Numbered from the stretch's first letter, positions 16,677-25,699 are shown. The stretch: DNA of 64,000 nucleotides from JANRLJ01 sp033762735 (GCA_033762735.1 JANRLJ010000217.1:1-64000), one strand, 5' to 3'. Translations and numbers: made by a program. The notes: generated by a model not told the origin, from the letters alone.

Positions 16677-17705
16677 CTATTGAAGCAGCTTTGATGGCGC
16701 ATCGTCTTCTGCATCGTCAACGTAGCTATAATCATTCTCATCGAACGACAGCATCGAAGGCATATCGCCATCGACAAACGAGGCACTGCCGAGCGCATCC
16801 TCGACCGCTTCCAGCAAATCCTCGTCGTCTTCTTCCTCGGCGTATTCGGCCACGCTGGTGAGTACGCGCATCGCTTCGCGGCCACCAATTTCACCAAGCG
16901 CCCAGATCGCCGCCATCTGGATTTCGCGGTCGTCATCGCCAATCAGCTCGGAAAGAAGCGGAAGCGCCGACGCCAGTTCCAATTCACCAGCGGCGCGAAC
17001 GGCCTCATAACGCATTTCGGCATCGTCGCTTTCCAGTTCGTTAATCAGCACATCCTCCCAGCGGTCATCGCAGGTGCGCCCCATCGCAAACACAGAACTG
17101 ATGCGCATTTCGCGCTCAGCACTGCGATAGGAGGACTGAATGGCGCCGGGAACCATCGAATGGCTGGAGTTTGCCATCGCTTCCAGCGCCCGCCGCCGGA
17201 CAGCAACGTCTTCCTGCACATTCCCATACAGGCTTACCGCAGCATCCAGTGCCAGGCGCGTTTCACTTTCCGGTAAATCACCCAGTTCACCCATGAGGAT
17301 GTAACGGCCTAACGCGCTGGTGGCTACCGCGCGAACTTCACGGTTGGGGTCGTGCTGCGCCATCGCGATGAGCGTACTCATCACTTCGAGCGAGGCATCT
17401 TCCCACAGAACTTCGATGGCAGCTTCCCGTACACCGGGATCATCATCAGACAGCGCAAACAGCCCGAATGAGCGATATTCCAGCTCATAGTTAGTCTCGC
17501 TCAGTTCCACCATTTCGCGCACGACTTTACGGCGCAGCGCGGGCGCAAGGTCCTGCCAAACCGGACGGATGCTTTCCACATCCGCTTTAGATAGGTTGGA
17601 AAGGCCGTAGAAAATCGCACTGTTGATCTTGTTAGCCGCAGACGACTTTAAAGCCTCGACCGTCGTCGCCAGGTCGGGTTGATTCTGGGTGTTGGTTTGT
17701 TCCAT
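16677..17705 (-). CDS. HEAT-repeat protein
   Basis: A 342-residue soluble, acidic protein made of tandem HEAT/PBS-lyase-type helical repeats: DDDPGVREAAIEVLWED, DPNREVRAVATSALGRY, DDAEMRYEAVRAAGEL and DDDREIQMAAIWALGEIGG. The N-terminus is Gln/Asn-rich and the last 60 residues or so are highly acidic (EYAEEEDDEDLLEA). HEAT arrays are protein-binding scaffolds; no catalytic residues are visible. It starts 28 bases downstream of the rseP stop on the same strand, so it is probably co-transcribed with the protease, for which it might be an adaptor (inference). Confidence 0.8.
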   Translation of the reverse strand: MEQTNTQNQPDLATTVEALKSSAANKINSAIFYGLSNLSKADVESIRPVWQDLAPALRRKVVREMVELSETNYELEYRSFGLFALSDDDPGVREAAIEVLWEDASLEVMSTLIAMAQHDPNREVRAVATSALGRYILMGELGDLPESETRLALDAAVSLYGNVQEDVAVRRRALEAMANSSHSMVPGAIQSSYRSAEREMRISSVFAMGRTCDDRWEDVLINELESDDAEMRYEAVRAAGELELASALPLLSELIGDDDREIQMAAIWALGEIGGREAMRVLTSVAEYAEEEDDEDLLEAVEDALGSASFVDGDMPSMLSFDENDYSYVDDAEDDAPSKLLQ

Positions 17706-17733
17706 TCTTTCCTCTAGCGTTTGCTGCTTTTGC

Positions 17734-19269
17734 CTATGGAAGGAGATTGGTTAATGGGTTAACCAGGTCGTTGATGATGAAAATCACACCAATCGATAGT
17801 AAGAAAATCAGTCCAGCGAGATGGACAATGCCTTCGCGTTCCGGGGCGATTGGCCTCCCACGCACGATTTCGATCAGAACGAACAGAATTCGCCCACCAT
17901 CAAGCGCCGGAATGGGCAGCAGATTGGTAATGCCCAGGGCGATGCTGATAAGGGCGATATATTCCAGAATGATAATTGGCTGATCCTGCTCGATGCTGTC
18001 CTGCAGAATTCGCCCGCCGATCTGACTTACGCCCACTACGCTGACGATGCGCGTTTCTTCAGGGCGGGCAACCCCCTGGATCACACGCGCCGGAAACTCA
18101 GCGATCATCCGCAGAACATCGGTGGTGCTAGTCACAGCGAAACTGATCGCACCCGCCAGTGATTGTGGCACCATCATGAACTGGGTTCCGCCTTCGCCGT
18201 AGAAAAAGGTTTGCTCAGCATTGGTAAAGGCGGCGCTGATACCAATCCCAATCCGGCCACTGTCTGGCGGCGGCTCGACGCGGGGAATAAGGCTGGTTTC
18301 CAGCGTCTCATCACCGCGCAAAATCGACAGTGTGATTTCCTGCCCGGCATATTCCTGGCTCAACTGTTGAAGCTGGCTTACCGGGTCGGTCGTGATTGCG
18401 AAAGGCGCTCCATTCACACCTGTGATATAGTCGCCTGCCACCAGTCCTGCGTCTTCAGCAGGTGACCCGGCCACGACACTTTCCACCAGTACATAACCAC
18501 TGGCATCTACAAACGCAGCGATTTCTTCCGCAGTGGGTGTCACCACCACTTCAAAAAGTTCGTTGGGCGCATTTTCGACAGGGCGCAAGACGCTCAGCGT
18601 GACTTGCTGGTTCGCGCGGGCTTGTAACTGCCTGAAAAAATCGCGGCTGTCGACAAAATAGGCACCGTCGATGCGTTCAATATAGTCGCCATCCTGCAAT
18701 CCAGCTTCGGCAAAGGCCGAGCCTTGAGGAATGTCCGCCAACTGAACACGCCCGCCGACTTCGGTTGGCAGGCCAATCAACCCGATCAGCACGAAAATCA
18801 GAAAGGCGGACACGAAGTTCGCCAGCGCACCAGCGGCCATAAACAGAATACGCTGGTAAGGATTCGCTTCGTTGACCGATTTGGTATTGATGACGCCCCG
18901 CGCCGCAAGTTCATCGCGTTCGGAAAGATAGTTCTCCTCACGACGATCCTGCCGACTTCCTGCCGCCGCAACCGCCTGCTGACGGTCACGCTCGGTTTCT
19001 TCTTCACTCAGGGGACGAATCATATCCTCGCCAAGTGGCCGCACAAACCCCCCAAGCTGAATCCAGTTCAGGGTAAATTCCGTTTCCCCCCATCTGAACA
19101 GTCGGGCAATTCGGGGCGGGAAGCCAATCCCAAATTCCAGCACTGTGATGCCGACCGCTTTGGCCGCAAACAGGTGACCAAGTTCATGGATGATGACTGC
19201 CGGGATGAGGACGATGATGAAGGCGATTACGGACGAAAGGAAGCTGTTACCGATGAGGAAATCTAACAT
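17734..19269 (-). CDS. rseP: Site-2 zinc metalloprotease (M50 family, RseP-like) with tandem PDZ domains
   Basis: An intramembrane protease that cleaves transmembrane segments of anti-sigma factors or signal-peptide remnants. The zinc motif HELGH is at residues 28-32 in the first membrane helix, and the C-terminal LLPIPALDGGRILF supplies the third ligand region near 465. Two PDZ-like segments lie between (QGSAFAEAGLQDGDYIERIDG and GSPAEDAGLVAGDYITGVNG). At 511 residues it is longer than E. coli RseP (450). The extra is an Arg/Glu-rich cytoplasmic insert after the first helix (about 80-130). No anti-sigma factor gene is adjacent. Confidence 0.9.
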   Translation of the reverse strand: MLDFLIGNSFLSSVIAFIIVLIPAVIIHELGHLFAAKAVGITVLEFGIGFPPRIARLFRWGETEFTLNWIQLGGFVRPLGEDMIRPLSEEETERDRQQAVAAAGSRQDRREENYLSERDELAARGVINTKSVNEANPYQRILFMAAGALANFVSAFLIFVLIGLIGLPTEVGGRVQLADIPQGSAFAEAGLQDGDYIERIDGAYFVDSRDFFRQLQARANQQVTLSVLRPVENAPNELFEVVVTPTAEEIAAFVDASGYVLVESVVAGSPAEDAGLVAGDYITGVNGAPFAITTDPVSQLQQLSQEYAGQEITLSILRGDETLETSLIPRVEPPPDSGRIGIGISAAFTNAEQTFFYGEGGTQFMMVPQSLAGAISFAVTSTTDVLRMIAEFPARVIQGVARPEETRIVSVVGVSQIGGRILQDSIEQDQPIIILEYIALISIALGITNLLPIPALDGGRILFVLIEIVRGRPIAPEREGIVHLAGLIFLLSIGVIFIINDLVNPLTNLLP

Positions 19270-19332
19270 TAAACGTCACCCTGATCTGTCGAATGGCGTG
19301 TAAGTGCTGCGAAGCGCACTCACAATAATGGC

Positions 19333-19362
19333 ATTATAATGCTCGTTTAAAGATGGTTGCAA
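19333..19362 (-). promoter_or_regulatory. rseP: Candidate promoter for rseP
   Basis: On the minus strand TTGCAA (19362-19357), 18-base spacer, TATAAT (19338-19333), about 64 bases before the rseP start. The -10 lies in the palindrome GCATTATAATGC. Confidence 0.5.
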
Positions 19363-19379
19363 GCGAGTTTATAGAGATT

Positions 19380-20363
19380 TTACACGTCGCTCATCTGAAT
19401 CGCGGCTGCCGCACCGCCAACTGCTGCCCGCCGCACTTCCTGCACACCTGTGATGTCCATCAAACGCTGTTCGACAATAGGCGCGTCTTCCGCAAGGCAC
19501 AGACAATGTACGTTCGGCCCGGCATCCAGCGTATAACACACCTTTAGCCCTTCGGCCCGCCACTGTCGCACTGCACTCATCACCGTCAGCGAAGACGGCA
19601 TCCAGTAAAACAACGGTGGGCGGCTGGTCATCATAACGGCGTGCATCAGATTGCTGTCATGCTCCACCACATCTGCAAATGTTGCAAAATCGCGTTCCAG
19701 AATCGCCCTTTTGCAGCGATCAAACCGCTCCTGTGCCCCCGCGACCCGCGCATTCTGAAGATCACTGGTGCTGGCGGATTGATGCCCTTCACGCGAACCA
19801 ACATCCTTGTGACCGCTGCTGACAATGGCAATCACGTCAACCAGGTTCCAGTGGTCGGGTGCGGCGAAACTCTCCGCATACGAGTCTTCGTGCCGCTCTC
19901 CAGTGTGCCACTGTACAAATCCCGTCGGAACTGAGCGTGATGCTGAGCCAGAACCGAGGCGGGCGAGAGTTGTCAGTTCGCGTTCAGTGACATCCAGCCC
20001 GGCAGCCGCGCAGGCTGCGACTGTCAGCGCAGCAAAGGAGGAGGCCGACGACGCAATGCCTGCTCCGGTTGGGAAGTTATTGAACGAGGAGACATGGGCA
20101 AAAGCACTTTGTCCCGCCCGCTGGCGGATGATGTCGAGATGCTGGCTTACACGAGAAAGGGCTGTTCCAGTGGTGGGCTGATTATTGAAGATCAACACAT
20201 CAGACGACAGAGAAGGGTCCCATCTTACGGAAGTTTCGGTATACAACCCTTCCAGATTCATACTCAGGGATGGATTGACGGGCAAACGCAGGCGATCATC
20301 GGCGTTTCCCCAGTACTTGATAAAGGCGATATTGGAACAGGCGCGGGCAGTGACCGTTGTCAT
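19380..20363 (-). CDS. mvaD: GHMP decarboxylase: phosphomevalonate or diphosphomevalonate decarboxylase
   Basis: A 327-residue GHMP-superfamily enzyme of the mevalonate decarboxylase family. The catalytic Lys-Arg-Asp set is visible: Lys16 in NIAFIKYWG, Arg143 in GSGSASRS and Asp280 in TLDAGPN. The ATP loop GAGIASSASSFAAL is at about 101-114. Classical diphosphomevalonate decarboxylases usually read KYWGK; here Asn20 follows (KYWGN). In Roseiflexus castenholzii the family member with a neighbouring isopentenyl phosphate kinase decarboxylates mevalonate 5-phosphate. The IPK gene here, and no phosphomevalonate kinase in the window, favour that activity (inference). I start at ATG 20363, which has AAGGAG eight bases upstream; the frame is open further but lacks family sequence. 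Confidence 0.87.
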   Translation of the reverse strand: MTTVTARACSNIAFIKYWGNADDRLRLPVNPSLSMNLEGLYTETSVRWDPSLSSDVLIFNNQPTTGTALSRVSQHLDIIRQRAGQSAFAHVSSFNNFPTGAGIASSASSFAALTVAACAAAGLDVTERELTTLARLGSGSASRSVPTGFVQWHTGERHEDSYAESFAAPDHWNLVDVIAIVSSGHKDVGSREGHQSASTSDLQNARVAGAQERFDRCKRAILERDFATFADVVEHDSNLMHAVMMTSRPPLFYWMPSSLTVMSAVRQWRAEGLKVCYTLDAGPNVHCLCLAEDAPIVEQRLMDITGVQEVRRAAVGGAAAAIQMSDV

Positions 20364-20435
20364 GATGATAGCTCCTTGAAGAAGGCAGAACATTACTGTC
20401 TGGTTCTGAAGTGTGCAAGGGCAAGTCGCTGGGGA

Positions 20436-20465
20436 TTGTGTGGGCTTTAACCCGGCTACTATAAT
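20436..20465 (+). promoter_or_regulatory. Candidate promoter for the UbiA-mvk-ipk operon
   Basis: TTGTGT (20436-20441), 18-base spacer and a perfect TATAAT (20460-20465), 39 bases before the TTG start at 20505 and inside the divergent gap with the decarboxylase gene. Confidence 0.45.
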
Positions 20466-20504
20466 CGCCCTGTTCTGGACACGGCGCACCCTACGGAGTT
20501 CGCG

Positions 20505-21401
20505 TTGCAAATTTTACTCGGCCTGCTGCGTACCATGCGGCCTAAACAGTGGACGAAAAATCTGCTTTTCGTCTTCCCAGGCATTGTTTTCGACGGCAAA
20601 TTGTTTCAACTCGACCCCCTTTTGCGGGTGCTGCTGGCATTTGTGCTGCTGTCGCTCGTATCGGGCAGCGTATATATCATCAATGATCTGGCCGATATCG
20701 AAAACGACCGACGCCATCCCCGCAAGAAATTCCGTCCAATTCCGTCGGGGCAGCTTCCGGTGTCGGTGGCGCGCCTCGCAGCCGTCATCATCCCCCTTTT
20801 TGCCGTTACAGTCGCCTTTACCCTGACTCCCGCGCTGGCGGTGATTCTGATTGTGTATCTGGTTCAGAACGTGGCCTATTCCCTGTGGCTCAAGCATGTG
20901 GTGATTCTGGATGTCTTGGTCGTGACCGCCGGGTTTATTCTCCGTGTGGCAGCGGGTGTCGTCGTCGTCCCTGCAGAGCGCTTTTCTCCCTGGTTATACG
21001 CCTGCACCGGTCTGCTGGCACTGTTTCTCATAATCGGCAAACGACGGCAGGAGTTAGTCACGCTGGGGGAAAAGGCCGCTGATGCCCGCCCGATCTTCAA
21101 GGATTACAACCTGCCGCTCATCGACGAGATGCTGCGCGTCGTCACCACCAGCACCCTGCTGACGTACACCATCTACACAGTGGAAGCGCCTTCCCCCCTG
21201 CTGGCAGATACCAACAGCGCCCTCCTGACCGTTCCGTTTGTGATGTACGGTCTGTTTCGCTATCTTTATCTCATCCACGTCAAAGGCGAAGGCAGCGCAC
21301 CGGATGAAGTGCTGTTGCAGGATCGCCCGCTGCAAATCGCCATGCTGCTGTTTGGGCTGACGTTCATCGTGATTCTGTATGTACTTCCGGCGATGCCATG
21401 A
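20505..21401 (+). CDS. UbiA-family prenyltransferase, decaprenyl-phosphate phosphoribosyltransferase-like
   Basis: A 298-residue integral membrane protein with eight or nine hydrophobic segments. The start MRPKQWTKNLLFVFPG and the first Asp-rich motif YIINDLADIENDRRHPRK, then KFRPIPSGQLP, match the UbiA branch that transfers 5-phosphoribose to polyprenyl phosphate for arabinose donors. Other UbiA enzymes prenylate quinone rings or glycerol phosphates. The start is TTG at 20505, with GGAG a few bases upstream. It overlaps the mevalonate kinase start by 4 bases, so its polyprenyl substrate and the isoprenoid supply are co-regulated. The exact acceptor is an inference from motif similarity. Confidence 0.8.
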   Translation: MQILLGLLRTMRPKQWTKNLLFVFPGIVFDGKLFQLDPLLRVLLAFVLLSLVSGSVYIINDLADIENDRRHPRKKFRPIPSGQLPVSVARLAAVIIPLFAVTVAFTLTPALAVILIVYLVQNVAYSLWLKHVVILDVLVVTAGFILRVAAGVVVVPAERFSPWLYACTGLLALFLIIGKRRQELVTLGEKAADARPIFKDYNLPLIDEMLRVVTTSTLLTYTIYTVEAPSPLLADTNSALLTVPFVMYGLFRYLYLIHVKGEGSAPDEVLLQDRPLQIAMLLFGLTFIVILYVLPAMP

Positions 21402-22327
21402 TTAGCGCACCTGCGAAGGTCATTCTGTTCGGTGAACACGCGGTCGTCTATGGACAGCCAGCCATTGCTGCCCCTGTTTCCAGCTTACGAGCACGATCTG
21501 CCATCCAGTCCAGGACAGAGGGCGAAGGCCTGCGCCTGATTGTTACCAGCAACGGCCAGCAGCTCGCTGTAGAAATTGATCCAGAAGACGTAAACAGCGC
21601 TTTTTCGGCTGCCGTTCGTTTAGTCCTCAGACATCTGAAGGTATCTGTTCCCCCTTCCGTCAACATCACCCTTGAATCCGATATTCCTGTCGCCAGTGGT
21701 TTGGGGAGCGGTGCGGCGATTACGACGGTGCTGGCGCAAGCGGTTGCAACCGCGGTGGGGCAAAAACTGGACGCGGTCGATTTAAACCAGATTGTGTTTG
21801 AGGTGGAAAAGATTTATCACGGCACCCCAAGCGGCATTGACAACACGGTCATTGTGTACGAAAAGCCGGTGTACTACGTCAGGAATCATCCGCTTGAACT
21901 CCTGACCATTCCACAGCCCATCATCCTGATTGTGGCTGATACGGGCGTTTCAGCCTCGACCAAAATTGCGGTTGGCGATGTGCGCTACCTGTATGAGCGC
22001 GAACCGGAACGGATTCAGGTCATCCTCTCATCCATTGGCGCGGTCGTGCAGCAGGCACGTACTGCCATTGAGAACGGCGATATCGAGGCGCTCGGCCCTT
22101 TGATGGTGCAGAATCATGCCATGCTCAGAACACTGACGGTTTCCTCACCAGAACTGGAAGCCCTGGTCGACGCAGCAATGAACGCCGGGGCACTGGGCGC
22201 AAAGCTTTCTGGCGGTGGACGCGGCGGCAACATGATCGCGCTGGTCACGCCCGAAACAGCCGAAATTGTTCAGCAGGCATTGCGGGAAGCAGGGGCAACC
22301 CGCGCCCTGATGACAACCATAGGATAA
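21398..22327 (+). CDS. mvk: Mevalonate kinase
   Basis: Phosphorylates mevalonate to mevalonate 5-phosphate. The 309 residues carry the GHMP motifs: SAPAKVILFGEHAVVYGQPA at the N-terminus, PVASGLGSGAAITTVLAQ (ATP loop), the PSGIDN segment with the catalytic Asp, and the C-terminal KLSGGGRGGNMIAL. It overlaps the UbiA gene by 4 bases (ATGA) and is followed 4 bases later by isopentenyl phosphate kinase. No phosphomevalonate kinase gene is present between them, unlike classical bacterial mevalonate operons. Confidence 0.93.
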   Translation: MISAPAKVILFGEHAVVYGQPAIAAPVSSLRARSAIQSRTEGEGLRLIVTSNGQQLAVEIDPEDVNSAFSAAVRLVLRHLKVSVPPSVNITLESDIPVASGLGSGAAITTVLAQAVATAVGQKLDAVDLNQIVFEVEKIYHGTPSGIDNTVIVYEKPVYYVRNHPLELLTIPQPIILIVADTGVSASTKIAVGDVRYLYEREPERIQVILSSIGAVVQQARTAIENGDIEALGPLMVQNHAMLRTLTVSSPELEALVDAAMNAGALGAKLSGGGRGGNMIALVTPETAEIVQQALREAGATRALMTTIG

Positions 22328-22331
22328 GGAC

Positions 22332-23120
22332 ATGCTGACATTTCTGAAACTCGGCGGATCCCTGATTACGGACAAGAAGGTCGAATCGGAATTTCGCGCT
22401 GAGGTGATGGCCCGACTGGCAAAGGAAATCAAAGCAGCACTCGATCAGCAGGCGGATTTACAACTGCTGATCGGGCATGGAAGCGGTTCATTCGGGCATT
22501 TCGCCGCCAGGCAGCATGGAACGATAAATGGCGTTCACACCCCTGCTCAATGGCGAGGCTTTGCGGAAGTCGCGACGGTCGCGGCGGAACTCAATTATCT
22601 GGTCGCGCGGGAACTGCATCTGGCAGGCGTTCCGGTATGGCGTTTGCAGCCATCGGCATCAGCACGGTGCAGAGATGGTGTGCTGCTCCATCTGGAATTG
22701 ACACCTGTTCGTACCGCACTTGAGCATGGTATCACGCCGCTGGTCTATGGGGATGTGGCGCTGGACGAGGTACGCGGTGGCACTATCATCTCCACTGAAA
22801 CAGTGTTCGATTATCTGGCGCGGCATTTACCCGTTCAGCGGATTGTGCTGTTTGGGGATGTCGCGGGTGTTTATGACGATGGTGGCACGATTATCCCCAG
22901 AATTACCCCCAGCAGTTGGGAGTCGCTTCAATCTGCGCTCGCAGGTTCGGCAGGAGTGGACGTGACCGGTGGAATGTTTACCAAAGTGCGCGATATGCTG
23001 ACGCTGGTACAGGCCGTGCCTGGGTTGCAGGTGCGCATTCTGGATGGGACGCAGCCCGACCTGCTGCTGAATACGCTGACGGGTCGGATTGAGGCAGGGA
23101 CGCTGATTTCCGCAGAATAA
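22332..23120 (+). CDS. ipk: Isopentenyl phosphate kinase
   Basis: Phosphorylates isopentenyl phosphate to isopentenyl diphosphate. It is a 262-residue amino-acid-kinase-fold protein with FLKLGGSLITDK at the N-terminus, then GHGSGSFGH, in which His56 is the IPK-diagnostic catalytic His. LFGDVAGVYDDGG and DVTGGMFTKV complete the nucleotide and Lys sites. IPK is common in archaea and known in a few Chloroflexota. It closes the UbiA-mvk operon and ends at a hairpin directly after the stop. With the divergent decarboxylase it forms a complete route from mevalonate to IPP. Confidence 0.93.
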   Translation: MLTFLKLGGSLITDKKVESEFRAEVMARLAKEIKAALDQQADLQLLIGHGSGSFGHFAARQHGTINGVHTPAQWRGFAEVATVAAELNYLVARELHLAGVPVWRLQPSASARCRDGVLLHLELTPVRTALEHGITPLVYGDVALDEVRGGTIISTETVFDYLARHLPVQRIVLFGDVAGVYDDGGTIIPRITPSSWESLQSALAGSAGVDVTGGMFTKVRDMLTLVQAVPGLQVRILDGTQPDLLLNTLTGRIEAGTLISAE

Positions 23121-23146
23121 AAAGCCCCAACGATAAGCGGGGCTTT
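23121..23146. terminator. Bidirectional terminator between ipk and the cyclophilin gene
   Basis: AAAGCCCC (23121-23128) and GGGGCTTT (23139-23146) form a perfect 8-base stem with a 10-base loop. The minus-strand reading has the longer T-tract. Confidence 0.75.
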
Positions 23147-23166
23147 GGCCTTAAACGCAAGACAAT

Positions 23167-23952
23167 CTAACTATCCGCATTGACCGCTGATGGATCAGTA
23201 ATGATAAGCACGGTGTCCAGTCGGGTGCCCGGTGCCGGGTCGGTTTGCGGATCGCGCAGACGGATGCTGTCGACCACATTCTGCCCTTCCAGCACTTCCC
23301 CAAAAATGTTGTAACTCCCGTTCAGATGCGGCGTCGGTACAGTTGTAATGAAAAACTGACTGCCGTTGGTATTCGGGCCTGCATTCGCCATCGCCAGAAT
23401 ACCGGGGCGGTCGAATACCAGTGAGGGGACAATTTCATTCTGGAACTGATAGCCTGGTCCGCCCGTGCCAGTTGCGGTCGGATCCCCCCCCTGCGCCATG
23501 AATTCGGCGATCACCCGGTGGAAGGTCGTATTGTTGTAATACCCATTCTGAGAAAGAAACACAAAGCTGTTGACGGTGATCGGGGTTTCGTCCTCAAACA
23601 GGTCGACGTAAACTGGCCCGACTTCGGTGCAGAAGATTGCGCGATAATCAATCGACGTTTCAAGCACCTGTTCCGGTTGGCTGTAGCGGCGGTTGGCTGG
23701 TGTTTGAACAGGTTGCAGCGCCTCGCAAATTTCACGCGGTGTACCTGCTAAATCGCCCTGTTCGACGCGCACCTCGGCGACTGTCTGACTTGCTGCGCTG
23801 GGCTGCGTCGGCGCTGAAGCGGCGGCTGAGCCTGTATCTTCAGTGTCGTTAGAAGTATTGGAGCTGAGAAACACCAGTGCCAGTGCCGCCACCACCGCGA
23901 TGACCAGCACCACTACTCCCGCGTAAAAGGCGGTATTCTGCTGATTTTTCAT
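23167..23952 (-). CDS. Membrane-anchored or exported cyclophilin-type peptidyl-prolyl isomerase
   Basis: A 261-residue protein: N-terminal transmembrane helix (FYAGVVVLVIAVVAALALVFL), an Ala/Ser/Thr linker, a spacer with two Cys residues, and a cyclophilin domain in the C-terminal 170 residues. Hallmarks are FHRVIAEFMAQGGDPTATG (catalytic Arg), GILAMANAGPNTNGSQFFIT and the late HLNGSYNIFGEVLEG. Cyclophilins speed proline isomerisation and help exported proteins fold. The start at 23952 is supported by AAAGGA; the frame is open 19 codons upstream without signal-like sequence. It lies downstream of the ABC transporter genes on the same strand. Confidence 0.9.
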   Translation of the reverse strand: MKNQQNTAFYAGVVVLVIAVVAALALVFLSSNTSNDTEDTGSAAASAPTQPSAASQTVAEVRVEQGDLAGTPREICEALQPVQTPANRRYSQPEQVLETSIDYRAIFCTEVGPVYVDLFEDETPITVNSFVFLSQNGYYNNTTFHRVIAEFMAQGGDPTATGTGGPGYQFQNEIVPSLVFDRPGILAMANAGPNTNGSQFFITTVPTPHLNGSYNIFGEVLEGQNVVDSIRLRDPQTDPAPGTRLDTVLIITDPSAVNADS

Positions 23953-24013
23953 GCGCAATTCCTTTCTGTTCGGTATCATCCAGCAACGAAAACCGCGCCA
24001 GTGTAGCACAAAT

Positions 24014-24787
24014 TCAGTCGGTTTTGATGAGACGGTCGGCGACCGAAGTGCACATCCATATCAGCAGCGAAATGGCGACACCGGGCGCAAGCCCCACCCA
24101 GGGCGCGGTGCGAAATGCCTCTCTGCCATCTGCCAGCATCACGCCCCAGTCCGGCACCCCAGGTTCGCCCCCCAGCCCCAAAAAGCTGAGCGCGGCGCTG
24201 TTGATGATGCTGTAGCTGAAAACCAGCCCTGCGTAGCCAATCAGGTTTGAACGCGCATTCGGCAGGTAGTAGCGCAGCACAAGGCGCGGCCATCGCAGGC
24301 CAATGGCACGGGCACTTTCGATATAAGCCTGTGTCTCTACCGCCAGAAAGGCACTGCGGGCGACCCGCGCATAATAACCTGCCTGGGCAAGTCCCGTTGC
24401 CAGCGCCAGTTGCCAGCTTCCCTGCCCAGGCACAGTCAATACAACCAGCGCCAGCAGCAGCGACGGAAACGCCAGCACCGCGTTAACCAGCACCATCAGT
24501 AGACGATCAACTGTTTTGCCCCCGGCGACCGCTATAAGACCAAACAGCAAGCCGGGCAGAACTGCAAACAGGCTTGCCAGAAACGCAACAGCAAGCGTCC
24601 GCTGCCCGCCGTGCAGGAGTCGGCTGAGAACATCGCGCCCCAGTTGATCCGTGCCCAACAAATGTACGTGCGACGGCGGTTGGGTAATCTCATCGGTATT
24701 GGTCTGCATGGGATCGTAGGGGGCGAAAAAGGGCGCGACAATCATACACAGCCCAAAGCCCAGGAGACAGGCATAGAGGCGTTTCAT
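24014..24787 (-). CDS. ABC transporter permease, DppC/OppC type
   Basis: A 257-residue inner-membrane permease of the peptide/nickel importer family. The N-terminal half has LLGTDQLGRDVLSRLLHG, the family signature. The EAA loop (YIESARAIGLRWPRLVLRYYLPN) contacts the ATPase. It lies 3 bases after the DppB-type gene and completes a binding protein-permease-permease operon. It is somewhat shorter than average (about 280-300) at the N-terminus. Confidence 0.88.
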   Translation of the reverse strand: MKRLYACLLGFGLCMIVAPFFAPYDPMQTNTDEITQPPSHVHLLGTDQLGRDVLSRLLHGGQRTLAVAFLASLFAVLPGLLFGLIAVAGGKTVDRLLMVLVNAVLAFPSLLLALVVLTVPGQGSWQLALATGLAQAGYYARVARSAFLAVETQAYIESARAIGLRWPRLVLRYYLPNARSNLIGYAGLVFSYSIINSAALSFLGLGGEPGVPDWGVMLADGREAFRTAPWVGLAPGVAISLLIWMCTSVADRLIKTD

Positions 24788-24790
24788 GAG

Positions 24791-25693
24791 CTATTGAACA
24801 GCAAGGCGGGGATCAAGCAGACGATACAGCCCTTCTGCCGTCAGATTGAGCAGCATATAGACGACTGCCGACAACACGACAATACCCTGCACCACCGGAT
24901 AATCGCGGTCAATTGTAGCGCGGAGCAGTAGTTGTCCAATTCCCGGACGCACGAACAGACTTTCAGTGATCACCACGCCACCCAGCAGAATTCCGGCTTG
25001 CAGTGCGATGACAGTAATGACTGGCAGGAGCGCCACCCGCAGTGTGTGCCGCCACAGCACGACATGCTCTGGCAGCCCCTTGCCCCGTGCGGTCTGAATA
25101 AAAGGCTCTTGATAGACGGATTGCACATTGGTTTGCACAACACGGGCAATCGCGCCGCCGCTGTGAAAGCCTAAGACACCAACAGGCAGAATGAGATGCA
25201 AAGCGCTGCCCGAACCCGTCGCGGGCAGCAGATTGAGCAGCACTGAAAAGATGTAGATGGCAACTGTTCCGCTCCAGTAGATGGGAATGCTGACGGACAG
25301 ATGAATCAGCAAACGCGCTGGAATTCCGGCATTACGCGGAAGCACCGCGATAAGGCCAAGCAGCATCCCCAGCAAAATCGCGACAGTCAGAGCGCTGACG
25401 GCTAACGTAAACGTCGGCCAGAACTGGCTGGCGATCAGATCGCTCACGCGCTGGCTGCTGGTCAGCGAATAGCCTAAATCACCCCGAACGAGGCCGAACA
25501 GGAAGCGGCTGTACTGGACAGGCAGCGGCGCATCGAAGCCAAGCGCGTCGCGCCGCTCCTGAATCTGCGCCTCGGTCGCGCCTCCCCGGCTAAGCTGATC
25601 GGCAATCGCATCTCCCGGCAGCAGACGAAGCGCAAAAAAGGCAAGCGTCGCCGCCAGCCAGATGGTGCCAATTCCGGAGAGTAGCAGCCTCAC
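24791..25693 (-). CDS. ABC transporter permease, DppB/OppB type
   Basis: A 300-residue membrane protein. It has the typical N-terminus (TLAFFALRLLPGDAIADQL), the long first extracytoplasmic segment with RRDALGFDAPLPVQYSRFL, and the EAA loop EPFIQTARGKGLPEHVVLWRH. It sits between the solute-binding protein gene (6 bases upstream) and the DppC-type gene. With them it should import oligopeptides or a similar solute. No DppD/DppF ATPases lie near, so energising subunits must come from elsewhere. Confidence 0.9.
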   Translation of the reverse strand: MRLLLSGIGTIWLAATLAFFALRLLPGDAIADQLSRGGATEAQIQERRDALGFDAPLPVQYSRFLFGLVRGDLGYSLTSSQRVSDLIASQFWPTFTLAVSALTVAILLGMLLGLIAVLPRNAGIPARLLIHLSVSIPIYWSGTVAIYIFSVLLNLLPATGSGSALHLILPVGVLGFHSGGAIARVVQTNVQSVYQEPFIQTARGKGLPEHVVLWRHTLRVALLPVITVIALQAGILLGGVVITESLFVRPGIGQLLLRATIDRDYPVVQGIVVLSAVVYMLLNLTAEGLYRLLDPRLAVQ

Positions 25694-25699
25694 AGGCGA

